From the NCBI RefSeq assembly GCF_006175985.1, contig NZ_SRSH01000017.1:46020-110019 (forward strand): a stretch of DNA of 64,000 nt, read 5' to 3'. The notes beneath the pieces were generated by a model. It was not told where the DNA came from. It was given only the letters and a program-made list of their open reading frames with translations, and ran no database searches. Positions 25,499-35,017 of this stretch are shown in pieces (the first letter of the stretch is position 1; each line of letters begins with the position of its first letter). The DNA is from Methylotetracoccus oryzae. Its GTDB lineage: Bacteria; Pseudomonadota; Gammaproteobacteria; Methylococcales; Methylococcaceae. The translations under genes were made by a program, and so were the position numbers.

Positions 25499-28017
25499 AT
25501 GGCGGCCAGCGCCTCGGCGAGCCGGTCGATCTGCTCCTGACGAAACTGCAGGTGCACCTCGCGGTGCGGAAAGGGGAAGTCGATGCCGGCACGCCTGAAA
25601 TCTTCCTCTATCGCAAAGCACAGGTCGCTGGTCACGGTCATGGAACGATTGACGTCCGGAATGTAGACAACCAGTTCGAAGGCCAGCGAACTGTCGCCGA
25701 ATGAACGGAACAGTACGACCGGCGGCGGATGGTCGAGCACCTCCGGATTCAGCTTGGCGACATTCATCAGCACGCTGCGGACCCGCTGCGTGTCGCAACC
25801 GTAAGCCACGGCGAGCGGGATAACGACGCGCCCCTGGGGATCGGCATAGGTTCGGTTGACGACCGGAGACGCGATCAAACTGGAATTCGGGATGAAGACC
25901 GAAGCCCGGTCGAAGGTCGAAATCTCGGTTGCCCGGACGCTGATCCGCTTCACGTAGCCCTGCAATTCGCCGACGACGATCCAGTCCCCAACCTTGACCG
26001 GCCTCTCGACCAGCAGAATGATGCCCGACACGAAGTTGCCGACGATGTTCTGCAATCCAAAGCCGACACCGACCGACAGCGCGCCGGCGATGATCGCCAG
26101 ATTCGATAAATCGATCCCCAGTGTGGCGACGGCCAACGTCAGCGCGATCGTGAAGCCGATATAACCGGCCGCGGCACGGATCGAGTTCCGGACACCGGCG
26201 TCGAGTCGGGTACGAGGGAAGATTTCCCGGTCCAGCGTCCGCTGCAACAGCCGGGTCCCAAGCAGCAGCACCGCGAACAGCACCAGCGCCACCACCAGAT
26301 CGGCAAGCGAGATCTTCACCGAGGGGAACGGGTACCCGAATACCGAGCGTTCGAGCCAGGCGAGTAAGTCCTGGCCACCGGCACCCCAGACCAGCGGGAG
26401 CGCCAGCAGGCCCGACACCAACAACGCCAGGCGCAGCAGTCCCCTGAGCCAGAACGCCAGCATTTCGCAACCGTCGCGAGTCATGTCCAGCGTTGTTCGA
26501 ACCCGCAGCGCCAGCGGTGTGCCGGGCAGCAATGCATGCTCGATCATCTCGTCGCCCAGCGCGCGCAGCAACGCCAACCCCACCACCAGTCCCGCCGACA
26601 GCACGAGTTGGGTCGCGAGCACGCGTGACAGTGCGACGTAGCCGAGCACGGCGGTCAGCGGAATCGCGCCGACCAATATGGTCAGCACACCGCGCGCGAA
26701 GGTCACCGCGGCATGGCGGCGCCAGCGTGACCCGTCCTGCACCTGCCAGATCCCGGGCCGCAGCAGCGCGAACAGCAACGCGGCAATCAACAGGCCTGAG
26801 ACGAACTCTTCGAGCAGGATCAACTCGACCGGGACTTCCGTCTGTTCGTTGAGCGTGGAGATGATCCAATCCAGTCCGAAAACCGCAGCTAACCCGGTCA
26901 CCGTCCGGCTTACGGTCATCGCCGCCGCATCGGTCAGCGGTACCAGACGCCAGCTCGGCGCATTAGGGGCGAACGCGCCCCAGCAGAACGCGTGGGTGAA
27001 CGCCACGAAAACCAGTGCCTGAACCGTGGCCCAGGCAATCTCGAGGCCGCCGGCCGAAAGCAACTGACCTTGCCTGACACCGAGATAGAAGGCCAGCGCG
27101 GCCGCAGAAGGCAAAAACGAACGGATTAGGCCGGTGAAGAGCGCAGCCTGCAAACGCTGTCCGTAGTTGGGCTCACCCTCAACCGAGATGTAACCGAAGC
27201 GACGCAACAGTCTCGAGCGGGCCGGCCACGCCAGCAACACGGCGATCGCGACGGACAGTGGCAGTGCCCATTGGCCGGTCCAACCGACAGGGGACGCTGC
27301 TTTCGAAGTCCACCAGTCGCTCACCTCAGTGCGCGCCGTGACCCATTGAGCCTGCATCGCAGACCAGGCCCGTTGCCACACCTTCACTGAAAGCGGTGAC
27401 CGGCTTCGCGCGGACAGCCGATCGGTGAAACGAATGCGCCGCAGCGCCGACACCTCGTCCAGCAGACGGTCGGTCTGGGCGACGATCAGTTCCGCCTCCT
27501 TGATGGCCCCTTCGACCGTTGCCAGCCGCTCGGCGCTGACCCTGCGACGCTCGGCGATATTGGCTGCTTCCGGTGGCGCGTCGGCAGGTGGAGGCGGACC
27601 GAGGGCCGCCTGTTCATCCTTGAGCTGTTGGACTTCGGGCAGCAGCCCCTCGGCACCCATCCGGGCTTCCGCGCGAACGGGTGCGAGGCTCATTGGCACT
27701 GCATCGAGCTGTTCGTCCGACAGTTCGGGATCGGCCAGTTCCCCGCGGACGCGGTTCAGTACTGCGTTCCAGTCCTTGATCTGTTGCACCAGCGGCTTGG
27801 CCGTTGGTAAGGATGTCTGAGCTGGCGCCGCTTGAGCCGCTTGAGTCGCGAGCAACGCGATCCACAGCGACAGCAGAACCCGCCACAAACGACCACGGCT
27901 GCCTGCCGAAACCGCAGGCGCCGCCCGGGAGCAGCGGGCGACCCGACGGCCCATATCTGGCCACTTGCCGTGCAGGCGGCGTCGGCCGGGGGTCGATCCC
28001 TGCGCGAGCCCTGACAT
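25483..28017 (-). CDS. large MscS-family mechanosensitive channel with DUF3772-type N-terminus
   Basis: An 844-residue inner-membrane channel, probably opened by membrane tension. The signal-like segment LLSLWIALLATQAAQA is followed by a periplasmic coiled-coil region (about 65-230, DUF3772-like), roughly ten hydrophobic helices, then the MscS core: pore helix LAIIAGALSVGVGFGLQNIVGNFVSG (broken here as the family motif) and the beta domain ERPVKVGDWIVVGELQGYVKRI. The cytoplasmic C-terminus (INDVNRS-like PDVNRSMTVTSDL) is complete. Start taken as ATG 28017, 17 bases after cstA; an ATG at 27954 is possible. Likely co-transcribed with cstA. Confidence 0.9.
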   Translation of the reverse strand: MSGLAQGSTPGRRRLHGKWPDMGRRVARCSRAAPAVSAGSRGRLWRVLLSLWIALLATQAAQAAPAQTSLPTAKPLVQQIKDWNAVLNRVRGELADPELSDEQLDAVPMSLAPVRAEARMGAEGLLPEVQQLKDEQAALGPPPPADAPPEAANIAERRRVSAERLATVEGAIKEAELIVAQTDRLLDEVSALRRIRFTDRLSARSRSPLSVKVWQRAWSAMQAQWVTARTEVSDWWTSKAASPVGWTGQWALPLSVAIAVLLAWPARSRLLRRFGYISVEGEPNYGQRLQAALFTGLIRSFLPSAAALAFYLGVRQGQLLSAGGLEIAWATVQALVFVAFTHAFCWGAFAPNAPSWRLVPLTDAAAMTVSRTVTGLAAVFGLDWIISTLNEQTEVPVELILLEEFVSGLLIAALLFALLRPGIWQVQDGSRWRRHAAVTFARGVLTILVGAIPLTAVLGYVALSRVLATQLVLSAGLVVGLALLRALGDEMIEHALLPGTPLALRVRTTLDMTRDGCEMLAFWLRGLLRLALLVSGLLALPLVWGAGGQDLLAWLERSVFGYPFPSVKISLADLVVALVLFAVLLLGTRLLQRTLDREIFPRTRLDAGVRNSIRAAAGYIGFTIALTLAVATLGIDLSNLAIIAGALSVGVGFGLQNIVGNFVSGIILLVERPVKVGDWIVVGELQGYVKRISVRATEISTFDRASVFIPNSSLIASPVVNRTYADPQGRVVIPLAVAYGCDTQRVRSVLMNVAKLNPEVLDHPPPVVLFRSFGDSSLAFELVVYIPDVNRSMTVTSDLCFAIEEDFRRAGIDFPFPHREVHLQFRQEQIDRLAEALAAIQRRS

Positions 28018-28034
28018 GCCCGAAACGCCCGGAG

Positions 28035-30107
28035 TCAATCCCTGGCCCACTGCTCGGCGAGCCGGCTGGGTGCATAGGGTGACTCGCTCGACGGCGGGTG
28101 CGGCCGGCGCGCGACGATGCAGAAGCAGACACGCAGCGTATCGGCGATCAGGACCCAGGTGATGCACAGGAACGCCGCGGTCAATGCCGCATCCAGATAG
28201 TCGTTGAAAACCAGTTGCGGCACCTTGGCCGCCTGATCGGCCGGCAGCGTGCCGGCGGCCAGTTTCGCCGACAGGTCCCGTGCGTGGGACAAGAAGCCGA
28301 TGCGGGTCTCGGAACTGAACAGCTTCTCCCAGGCGGCGCTGCTGGTGACGGTGACCAGCCAGGCCAGCGGCACCCCGGTGACCCAGGCCAGATGCGCCCG
28401 GCCGGACTTGACGATGATGGTCGTCGAGACGCACAGCGCAATCGCCGCCAGCATCTGGTTGGCGATGCCGAACAAGGGCCACAGACTGTTGATGCCGCCG
28501 AGCGGATCGATCGTTCCCATGTACAGGAAATAGCCCCAGCCGGCGACCACCGCCGCGCTGCTCAACAGGACGCCGGGGTACCAGCCGGTGCGCCCCAGGG
28601 CCGGCACGAAGTTGCCGAGGATGTCCTGCAGCATGAAGCGCGCGACACGCGTTCCGGCGTCGAGCGTGGTCAGGATGAACAAAGCCTCAAACATGATCGC
28701 GAAGTGGTACCACAACGAGAGCAGCCCTTCGCCGAAGGCCTTAGAGAACAGGCTTGCCATACCGACGGCCAGTGACGGCGCCCCGCCGGTGCGTGCGAAC
28801 AGGGTGGTTTCGCCCATCTCCCGGGCCAGGAGCTCCATGTGTTCCAGCGTTACCGGGAAACCCCATGAGGAGATCTTCGCTACCGCGTCCGCGGCGGGTC
28901 CGACGACGCCCGCCGGGCTGTTGATCGCGAAATAGACCCCTGGCTCGAGCACGGTCGCAGCGATCATCGCCATGATCGCAACGAACGACTCCATCATCAT
29001 CGCGCCATAGCCGATGAACCGCGCGTCCCGCTCGTTGGCCAGCAGTTTCGGCGTCGTACCCGACGAGATCAGCGAGTGAAACCCGGAAATGGCACCGCAG
29101 GCGATCGTGATGAAGACGAAGGGAAACAGCGTCCCGCCGAAGATCGGGCCGGTACCGTCGACAAACCGTGTCAGGGCCGGCATCTGCACGGCCGGGTGCA
29201 GCACGACGATGGCCACGGCCAGCGCCGCGATCGTGCCGAGCTTCATGAACGTCGACAGGTAGTCACGCGGTGCCAGCAACAGCCAGACCGGCAGCACCGC
29301 CGCGGCGAAACCGTAGGCGATGACCATCAGCGCGAGCTGCGGACCATCGAAATCGAAACGGCCGTGAAACTGCGGCTGCGCGTCGACCCAGCCACCCAAG
29401 GCCACCGCGCCCAGCAACAGCCCGACGCCGAGCACCGACGCCTCGAACACCCGTCCGGGCCGGAGGTGATACATGTAGAGCCCGATCAGCATCGCGATCG
29501 GGATGGTCGCACCGACCGTCGACGTCGCCCACGGGCTATGCTTCATCGCATTGACGACGACCAGCCCCAACACCGCGATCAGGATGATCATGATGGCCAT
29601 CACACCGACCAACGCCGCCGTTCCTCCGATCGGGCCCAGTTCATCGCGAGCCATTTGTCCCAGCGAGCGCCCGTCGCGACGCGTCGAGAAGACCAGAATC
29701 ACGAAATCCTGCACGCAACCGCCGAGCACAGCGCCGACCAATATCCACAACGTGCCGGGCAGGTAACCAAACTGGGCTGCCAGGGTCGGACCGATCAGCG
29801 GCCCGGGACCGGCAATCGCCGCGAAATGGTGCCCGAACACCACCCAGCGGTGGGTCGGCACGAAATCCCGGCCATCATTGAAGCGCTCCGCCGGCGTCGC
29901 GCGCGTCGGGTCGAGGGCCAGCACCTTGGCTGCCACGAAGGCACTGTAGAAGCGGTAGCCCAGCGCGTGGACACAGACGGCAGCGAGCACGAACCACAGA
30001 CTGTTGACCGCTTCCCCCCGGTTCAGCGCAATGCCACCCACAGCGCCAGCGCCCAGCAATACCACTGCCCCCCAGATCAATCCCAGCCGCACGCGCGCCA
30101 AGCTCAT
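28035..30107 (-). CDS. cstA: carbon starvation protein A (CstA/BtsT family transporter)
   Basis: Polytopic inner-membrane transporter of the CstA family, members of which carry peptides or pyruvate. The 690-residue product has about 16-18 hydrophobic helices and the family hallmarks HRWVVFGHHFAAIAGPGPLIGP, GYLPGTLWILVGAVLGGCVQDF and ISGFHSLISSGTTPKLL. C-terminal part contains a pair of helices with TLDAGTRVARFMLQD. No adjacent two-component system or YbdD-type small protein was seen, unlike many cstA loci. ATG at 30107. Confidence 0.95.
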   Translation of the reverse strand: MSLARVRLGLIWGAVVLLGAGAVGGIALNRGEAVNSLWFVLAAVCVHALGYRFYSAFVAAKVLALDPTRATPAERFNDGRDFVPTHRWVVFGHHFAAIAGPGPLIGPTLAAQFGYLPGTLWILVGAVLGGCVQDFVILVFSTRRDGRSLGQMARDELGPIGGTAALVGVMAIMIILIAVLGLVVVNAMKHSPWATSTVGATIPIAMLIGLYMYHLRPGRVFEASVLGVGLLLGAVALGGWVDAQPQFHGRFDFDGPQLALMVIAYGFAAAVLPVWLLLAPRDYLSTFMKLGTIAALAVAIVVLHPAVQMPALTRFVDGTGPIFGGTLFPFVFITIACGAISGFHSLISSGTTPKLLANERDARFIGYGAMMMESFVAIMAMIAATVLEPGVYFAINSPAGVVGPAADAVAKISSWGFPVTLEHMELLAREMGETTLFARTGGAPSLAVGMASLFSKAFGEGLLSLWYHFAIMFEALFILTTLDAGTRVARFMLQDILGNFVPALGRTGWYPGVLLSSAAVVAGWGYFLYMGTIDPLGGINSLWPLFGIANQMLAAIALCVSTTIIVKSGRAHLAWVTGVPLAWLVTVTSSAAWEKLFSSETRIGFLSHARDLSAKLAAGTLPADQAAKVPQLVFNDYLDAALTAAFLCITWVLIADTLRVCFCIVARRPHPPSSESPYAPSRLAEQWARD

Positions 30108-30323
30108 TCCCGACCCCTCTCAAACCCACGTCATTAGATCGGGAGACCCGCGCCCCCGAGGTAGCCGTATTATGCCCGCCCGGTGCGGAAGCCCAAACCG
30201 GGCATCGCCGCGATCGTGGCAAACCCTGTCCCGCGAGACTAGGGGACGGCGACTAGGCTTGAGGTCAAGGCACCGGAACGGTGACCGAGCCTCCGCATGT
30301 AACCGCCGTACGAGGGTCCCGCC

Positions 30324-31085
30324 ATGGCGACCAATCCCCGAATCCAACGGACCGCTCTTCCGCACCTGTTCGCACTGCTGATGCTCTTCGCGACCGCCGT
30401 GGCCGTGGCAGCCCCATGGGAGGGCTACGGCCGCACCTATCCGGTCCCGCGCTACGACCTGGATCCCGGCGCCGATGCCAACTACCGCTTCGCCTCCGAG
30501 CGCAGTTTCCCCCCCTATCGCGACCCACCATTCGACGAAGCGGTCGGATTGCCGGATCCGCTGGACGAGCCGGCTTTCCGCAGCTACGAGGTCATCGTCG
30601 TCGTCAACAAGAAAGACAACGCCTTCTGGGGCCGGCCGGAAACCTTGCGGGTCTACCAGCGCGGCGTGGGGTTGCTGTATTACTGGCTGATTTCGACCGG
30701 GGACACGGGATGGGGCACGCCGTCAGGTTATTTCGTGCCAACCGGGTTCTCCTCGCGACACTGGTCGAGCGCTTTCGACGCCCCGATGTTCTGGTCGGTG
30801 TTCTTCCAGGGCGGTAAGGCACTGCACTCCTCGCTTGACCGCGAGGCGCTCGGCGATCTCGGTCAACCGGCCTCGCACGGCTGCGTCCATATCGAGGAGC
30901 ACCGCGCCGAAGCCCTGTTCCATCTGATCGGACGCAGCGGCTACGGGCCGGTCGACAAACTCGACCCGCGCACGGGCCGGCCCTTGACCGGCAACGACGG
31001 CGAGATCGAGCAGTTCGAGGCAACACGGACATTGATCATCGTCGGACCCGTGACACCGTTCGGCATGACCGCACTCGCGGACTGA
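30324..31085 (+). CDS. L,D-transpeptidase (YkuD) family protein
   Basis: A 253-residue exported protein with a signal peptide (about 1-28, LLMLFATAVAVAA). The YkuD domain has GGKALHSSLD (the conserved His) and the catalytic loop SHGCVHIEE with Cys at about residue 187. The usual third residue after Cys is Arg (SHGCVR); here it is His, a departure in a generally conserved motif. The family crosslinks peptidoglycan or attaches lipoproteins, or acts as carboxypeptidase. Single gene, divergent from cstA. Confidence 0.87.
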   Translation: MATNPRIQRTALPHLFALLMLFATAVAVAAPWEGYGRTYPVPRYDLDPGADANYRFASERSFPPYRDPPFDEAVGLPDPLDEPAFRSYEVIVVVNKKDNAFWGRPETLRVYQRGVGLLYYWLISTGDTGWGTPSGYFVPTGFSSRHWSSAFDAPMFWSVFFQGGKALHSSLDREALGDLGQPASHGCVHIEEHRAEALFHLIGRSGYGPVDKLDPRTGRPLTGNDGEIEQFEATRTLIIVGPVTPFGMTALAD

Positions 31086-31118
31086 AGAACCCGGCCGGAA
31101 TCCTGGCGGCAACCGCAG

Positions 31119-31676
31119 TCAGCGCGCTGAACGTTGCCCGAGCAGCGCCGCCGGGTCCACCGCGCCATCGAACGAAAACGGCAGCCTGCCCAGGGGCCCG
31201 AGCGCACTCAACACCGACAGGTGTCCCTGGACCCGATAGCGGATCTGATCCTCCGCGAGCACAGCCGCCGCGGCTTCGAGCATGCCCAGCGTCTGCGCCG
31301 CGACATCGAGATCGAGCTCCGATTCCGCGAGCCGCTTGAGAGTCAGGGGACTCCGGCTGACCCCGGTCGCCACGGGCCTCCCGTTGAGTTCCAGCGTCGC
31401 GGCGGCGCCATCCAGGCTGACGTCGATGTCGTTCGGATTCTCGACCCTGAGCCGGACCCGGAACTTCGGTGCCAGCGGGTTTGGATCGCTAAGCGCAAGC
31501 CCTGCCAGCGACACCTCGGGTTCCTTCAGGTTTCGATAATCGGGCAGCCACGAGGCGCAGGCGGAAAGTTGGAGCACAGCAAGTAGCCACGCGATACGCA
31601 GACACCGAAGACATCGTTTCAATCGTCTAACCCCCCGGGGCCGAGTGCCCCGTCTGACCTCGTTCGTCGCTGCCAC
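31119..31676 (-). CDS. LEA type 2 (water-stress) family lipoprotein
   Basis: A 185-residue protein with an N-terminal basic stretch, hydrophobic core and lipobox LSAC (Cys at about residue 40), then a single LEA14/WHy-type beta domain (VRLRVENPNDIDVSLDGAAATLELNGRP broken into conserved NPN and NG motifs, ending LPFSFDGAVD). Related proteins in gammaproteobacteria are small outer-membrane-associated lipoproteins of unknown role. The open frame begins at GTG 31676; TTG at 31622 would give a more typical short signal, and the true start is unsure. Confidence 0.82.
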   Translation of the reverse strand: MAATNEVRRGTRPRGVRRLKRCLRCLRIAWLLAVLQLSACASWLPDYRNLKEPEVSLAGLALSDPNPLAPKFRVRLRVENPNDIDVSLDGAAATLELNGRPVATGVSRSPLTLKRLAESELDLDVAAQTLGMLEAAAAVLAEDQIRYRVQGHLSVLSALGPLGRLPFSFDGAVDPAALLGQRSAR

Positions 31677-31804
31677 GCCATTGCTTGACCAGTCGACCCC
31701 AACCTGACAGATTCAGGCGCCAGGACGCCGCAGGCTTGCGTGACCGCTCCGCAAGCGGGGACGACTCACCCGCAGCCACCCCACTTAGCCCACTGATCGT
31801 CGCC

Positions 31805-33238
31805 ATGCCGCCGCGCAATGAACTGACCCGACTCATGGCCGACCACGCCTTCCTGCGTGCGACCGGGGCACCGCTCATCCCGGGCAATACGCTTCAGGTG
31901 CTGCGGGATGCGGGCGAGAACTACCCGGCATGGGAAGCCGCCATCGCCGAGGCGCGGCAAACCATCGACCTCGAGATGTATATCATCGCTGATGATCTTA
32001 CCGGCCGTCATTTCATCGACCTGCTGGCCGCACGGGCTCGGGCCGGGGTCCACGTGCGCTTGCTGTATGACTGGCTGGGCTGTCTTCGGGCCTCATGGGC
32101 GGGACGCTTTCGCCCGCTGATCGCTGCCGGCGGCGAAGTGCGCGCCAGCAACCGGCCGCGCCTCAGCGAACCCGCCGCGAGCCTGAGCCGCGACCACCGC
32201 AAACTGTTGATCGTCGACGGGCATATCGCATTCGTCTCCGGCCTTTGTCTCGGCAATGCCTGGTTGGGCGACCCCGCACACGGCAAGCCGCCATGGCGCG
32301 ACACGGGGGTCCGCATGCAGGGTCCCGCCGGCGCGGCCGCTCGGACCCTCTTCGAGGAAACCTGGCAGGACAGCGGCGACGGACCGGCGGAAACGCGCGA
32401 CGCCCACGACACGGCTGCCGCCGCACCGGTCGGCAGCGTGGCCGTCCGCGTGGTCGGCACTAGCCCAGCGGCCGGGAATCTGTATCGCCAGGATCTGCTG
32501 GTCGCGGCGCTGGCGCGCGAAACGCTGTGGCTTACCGACGCGTACTTCATTGGCCCCAGCGCCTATCGCGAAGCGCTCCGCAATGCAGCCCGGGATGGAG
32601 TCGACGTGCGAATGCTGGTGCCCCGCTCCAGCGACCTGCCCTGGATCGCCACCGTTTCGCGGACGCTGTATCGGCCGCTGCTGGAAGCCGGCGTGCGCGT
32701 ATTCGAGTGGAACGGACCGATGATCCATGCGAAAAGCGCCGTCGCCGACGGACGCTGGGCACGCGTCGGTTCGTCCAATCTCAACCTCGCCAGCCTGCTC
32801 GGCAACTGGGAGATCGACGTCACGGTCGAGAACGCCGACGTGGCCGAGACGCTCGAGGAACATTTTCTGCAGGACTTGCGACAGTCGACCGAGATCCTCA
32901 TGGGGCGTCGGCAGCGGGTCGTGCTTTCGCACCCAAGACGCCGCCTAGGTTTGCCCTTGCGAGCGGCGGCCCGCAGCGCGCGCGGGGCCGTGCGCTACGC
33001 AGCCCTGCTCGGCGGCACGGTAGGCGCCGCTGTGGGAGGCCACCGTCCACTGGATGCCACCGAGGCCGGAGCGCTTGCCGGCGTCGGCCTGTTCCTGCTC
33101 GCCAATGCCGCAGTTGCCTGGTTCTATCCGCAGTTCCTCGCCATCCCGGTCGCGATCATCTCGGCCTGGATGGGGTTCAGCCTCCTGTACAAGGCGGCGT
33201 GGCTCAGGCGCCGCAACCACCGCGCGGGCGGCTCGTGA
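31805..33238 (+). CDS. cardiolipin synthase / phospholipase D-type protein (ClsB-like)
   Basis: Two HKD active sites are present: HRKLLIVDG (His at about residue 131) and IHAKSAVAD (His at about 308), each inside the conserved GSSN/N context ([25 protein letters not shown]). The 477-residue product probably makes cardiolipin from phosphatidylglycerol or PG plus PE at the inner membrane. It lacks N-terminal helices and instead has two hydrophobic segments at the C-terminus (about 420-465). ATG 31805 (MPPRNELT) is chosen; a TTG at 31685 would extend it by 40 low-complexity residues. The upstream LEA gene is divergent. Confidence 0.88.
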   Translation: MPPRNELTRLMADHAFLRATGAPLIPGNTLQVLRDAGENYPAWEAAIAEARQTIDLEMYIIADDLTGRHFIDLLAARARAGVHVRLLYDWLGCLRASWAGRFRPLIAAGGEVRASNRPRLSEPAASLSRDHRKLLIVDGHIAFVSGLCLGNAWLGDPAHGKPPWRDTGVRMQGPAGAAARTLFEETWQDSGDGPAETRDAHDTAAAAPVGSVAVRVVGTSPAAGNLYRQDLLVAALARETLWLTDAYFIGPSAYREALRNAARDGVDVRMLVPRSSDLPWIATVSRTLYRPLLEAGVRVFEWNGPMIHAKSAVADGRWARVGSSNLNLASLLGNWEIDVTVENADVAETLEEHFLQDLRQSTEILMGRRQRVVLSHPRRRLGLPLRAAARSARGAVRYAALLGGTVGAAVGGHRPLDATEAGALAGVGLFLLANAAVAWFYPQFLAIPVAIISAWMGFSLLYKAAWLRRRNHRAGGS

Positions 33239-33435
33239 ATGCCGCCCGTCTGCGGCTTGACGCTGGCTCGGGATACCGGCGACACTGCATGGCTGATGGG
33301 GTCGCTAGCTTCTGGCTGAAATGCGGCCCGACACCCCAACGTCCGGCCGGGAACCTTGCCAGCGGTTCCGGCCCCTCGCCCGACCTTAGCCGCAAAACCG
33401 CACAGTTCGGCGCCCTGCGCATCACCGAGGCAAGC

Positions 33436-34449
33436 ATGAAGATTTTGGTCACCGGCACCGCCGGGTTCATCGGCTCCGCTGTGGCGCATGCCCTGCTCGA
33501 CCGGGGCGATGAAGTGATCGGCATCGACAACGTCAACGATTACTACGACGTGCGCTTGAAGGAGGCGCGGCTGGCGCGCCTCAATGCGCAGGACGGTTTC
33601 CGTGAAGAGCGCTACGGCATCGAGGATCGCGAGCGTCTGCTGCGCAGCTTCGTCGAACACCGGCCGCAGCGTGTCATCCACCTGGCCGCCCAGGCCGGTG
33701 TGCGCTACTCGATCACCCACCCGCAGGCCTACGTCGAGGCCAATCTCGTCGGCTTCGCCAATATGCTCGAGGCCTGTCGCCACCACGCGGTGGAACATCT
33801 GGTCTACGCCTCGACCAGTTCGGTGTATGGCGCCAATACCCACATGCCGTTCTCGGTGCACGACAACGTGGACCATCCGGTCAGCTTCTACGCCGCGACC
33901 AAGAAAGCCAACGAACTGATGGCCCACACCTACAGCCATCTGTTTCGCTTGCCCACGACCGGTCTGCGGTTCTTCACGGTCTACGGCCCCTGGGGACGGC
34001 CCGACATGGCGCTGTTCCTGTTCACCCGACGCATTCTGGCCGGGGAGCCGATCGACGTGTTCAACTACGGACATCACCGTCGCGATTTCACGTACATCGA
34101 CGACATCGTCAACGGCGTGGTCCGCGTGCTGGACCGCTTACCCGAGGCCGACCCCACGTGGTCGGGCGACGCGCCGGACCCCAGCAGCAGCCGCGCGCCC
34201 TACCGTCTGTACAACATCGGGGCCCACCAGCCGGTCGAACTATTGCACTTCATCGCGGTGCTGGAGTCCTGTCTCGGCAGACCGGCCATCAAGAACCTCT
34301 GCCCGATGCAGGACGGCGACGTGCCCGATACCTATGCCGACGTCGACGACCTGATTCGCGACACCGGCTACCGGCCATCGACCTCAGTCGAGACCGGCGT
34401 CGCGCGCTTCGTGGACTGGTACCGGGACTACTACGGATTGGACGGTTGA
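33436..34449 (+). CDS. UDP-glucuronate 4-epimerase (extended SDR)
   Basis: Converts UDP-glucuronate to UDP-galacturonate for surface polysaccharide. The 337-residue product has the NAD-binding TGTAGFIGS (about 6-14), [19 protein letters not shown] typical of the CapI/GAE group, STSSVYG, the catalytic YAATK and [15 protein letters not shown]. Family-typical length. ATG 33436 matches the family N-terminus; the frame upstream overlaps the cardiolipin synthase gene. No adjacent polysaccharide polymerisation genes. Confidence 0.93.
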   Translation: MKILVTGTAGFIGSAVAHALLDRGDEVIGIDNVNDYYDVRLKEARLARLNAQDGFREERYGIEDRERLLRSFVEHRPQRVIHLAAQAGVRYSITHPQAYVEANLVGFANMLEACRHHAVEHLVYASTSSVYGANTHMPFSVHDNVDHPVSFYAATKKANELMAHTYSHLFRLPTTGLRFFTVYGPWGRPDMALFLFTRRILAGEPIDVFNYGHHRRDFTYIDDIVNGVVRVLDRLPEADPTWSGDAPDPSSSRAPYRLYNIGAHQPVELLHFIAVLESCLGRPAIKNLCPMQDGDVPDTYADVDDLIRDTGYRPSTSVETGVARFVDWYRDYYGLDG

Positions 34450-34471
34450 ATCCACTTCTCGCGACGCTGCC

Positions 34472-35017
34472 ATGATCGACCTCGACCACCCCCCAGTGCC
34501 GTTGCTCGGTTTCGCCGCGTTCAGCGGGACCGGCAAGACGACCTTGCTGACCCAGTTGATTCCGCTGCTGAATGGGCGCGGCCTCCGGGTCGGCGTCATC
34601 AAGCACAGCCACCACGCCTTCGAGATCGACAAGCCCGGCAAGGACAGCTATGCGCTGCGCGCCGCTGGAGCCAGCCCGGTGATGCTGTCGTCCAACCAGC
34701 GCCGCGCGATCATCACCGAATGGGATGAACCGCGGGAACCGAGGCTAGCCGACGAACTCGCGCTGTTCGACCGGACCGCCGTCGATCTGATCCTGGTGGA
34801 GGGGTTCAAGCAGGAGGCCTTCCCGAAGATCGAACTGCATCGGCCAGCCCTCGGTCGGCCCCTGCTGTTCCCGGAGGATGCGCGGATCATCGCGATCGCA
34901 ACGGATACGCCCCTCTTACCCGAGCCCCCGATACCAAGACTCGATCTGAATCGTCCCGACCGGATCGCTGCCTTCATCTGCCGCGAGATTCTGCATGTCA
35001 TCGAATGCGGCCTGTGA
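34472..35017 (+). CDS. mobB: molybdopterin-guanine dinucleotide biosynthesis adaptor MobB
   Basis: GTP-binding accessory protein in assembly of the molybdenum guanine dinucleotide cofactor. The 181-residue product has the P-loop FSGTGKTTLL (about 15-24), VGVIKHSHHAF, and VDLILVEGFK(Q)EAFPKIE, all diagnostic. Its end overlaps the start of moeA by 23 bases, showing an operon. Confidence 0.95.
   Translation: MIDLDHPPVPLLGFAAFSGTGKTTLLTQLIPLLNGRGLRVGVIKHSHHAFEIDKPGKDSYALRAAGASPVMLSSNQRRAIITEWDEPREPRLADELALFDRTAVDLILVEGFKQEAFPKIELHRPALGRPLLFPEDARIIAIATDTPLLPEPPIPRLDLNRPDRIAAFICREILHVIECGL

Noticed and set aside
24659..26869. Long minus-strand open frame (over 700 codons) opposite suhB and overlapping the MscS gene
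   Set aside because: Arg/Gly/Ala-rich with no domain. It overlaps suhB on the opposite strand and the MscS gene in another frame; both have clear family motifs. A high-GC shadow frame.
29076..30137. 353-codon plus-strand open frame opposite cstA
   Set aside because: Composition rich in Arg, His, Gln and Asp with no domain, and cstA on the other strand is certain.
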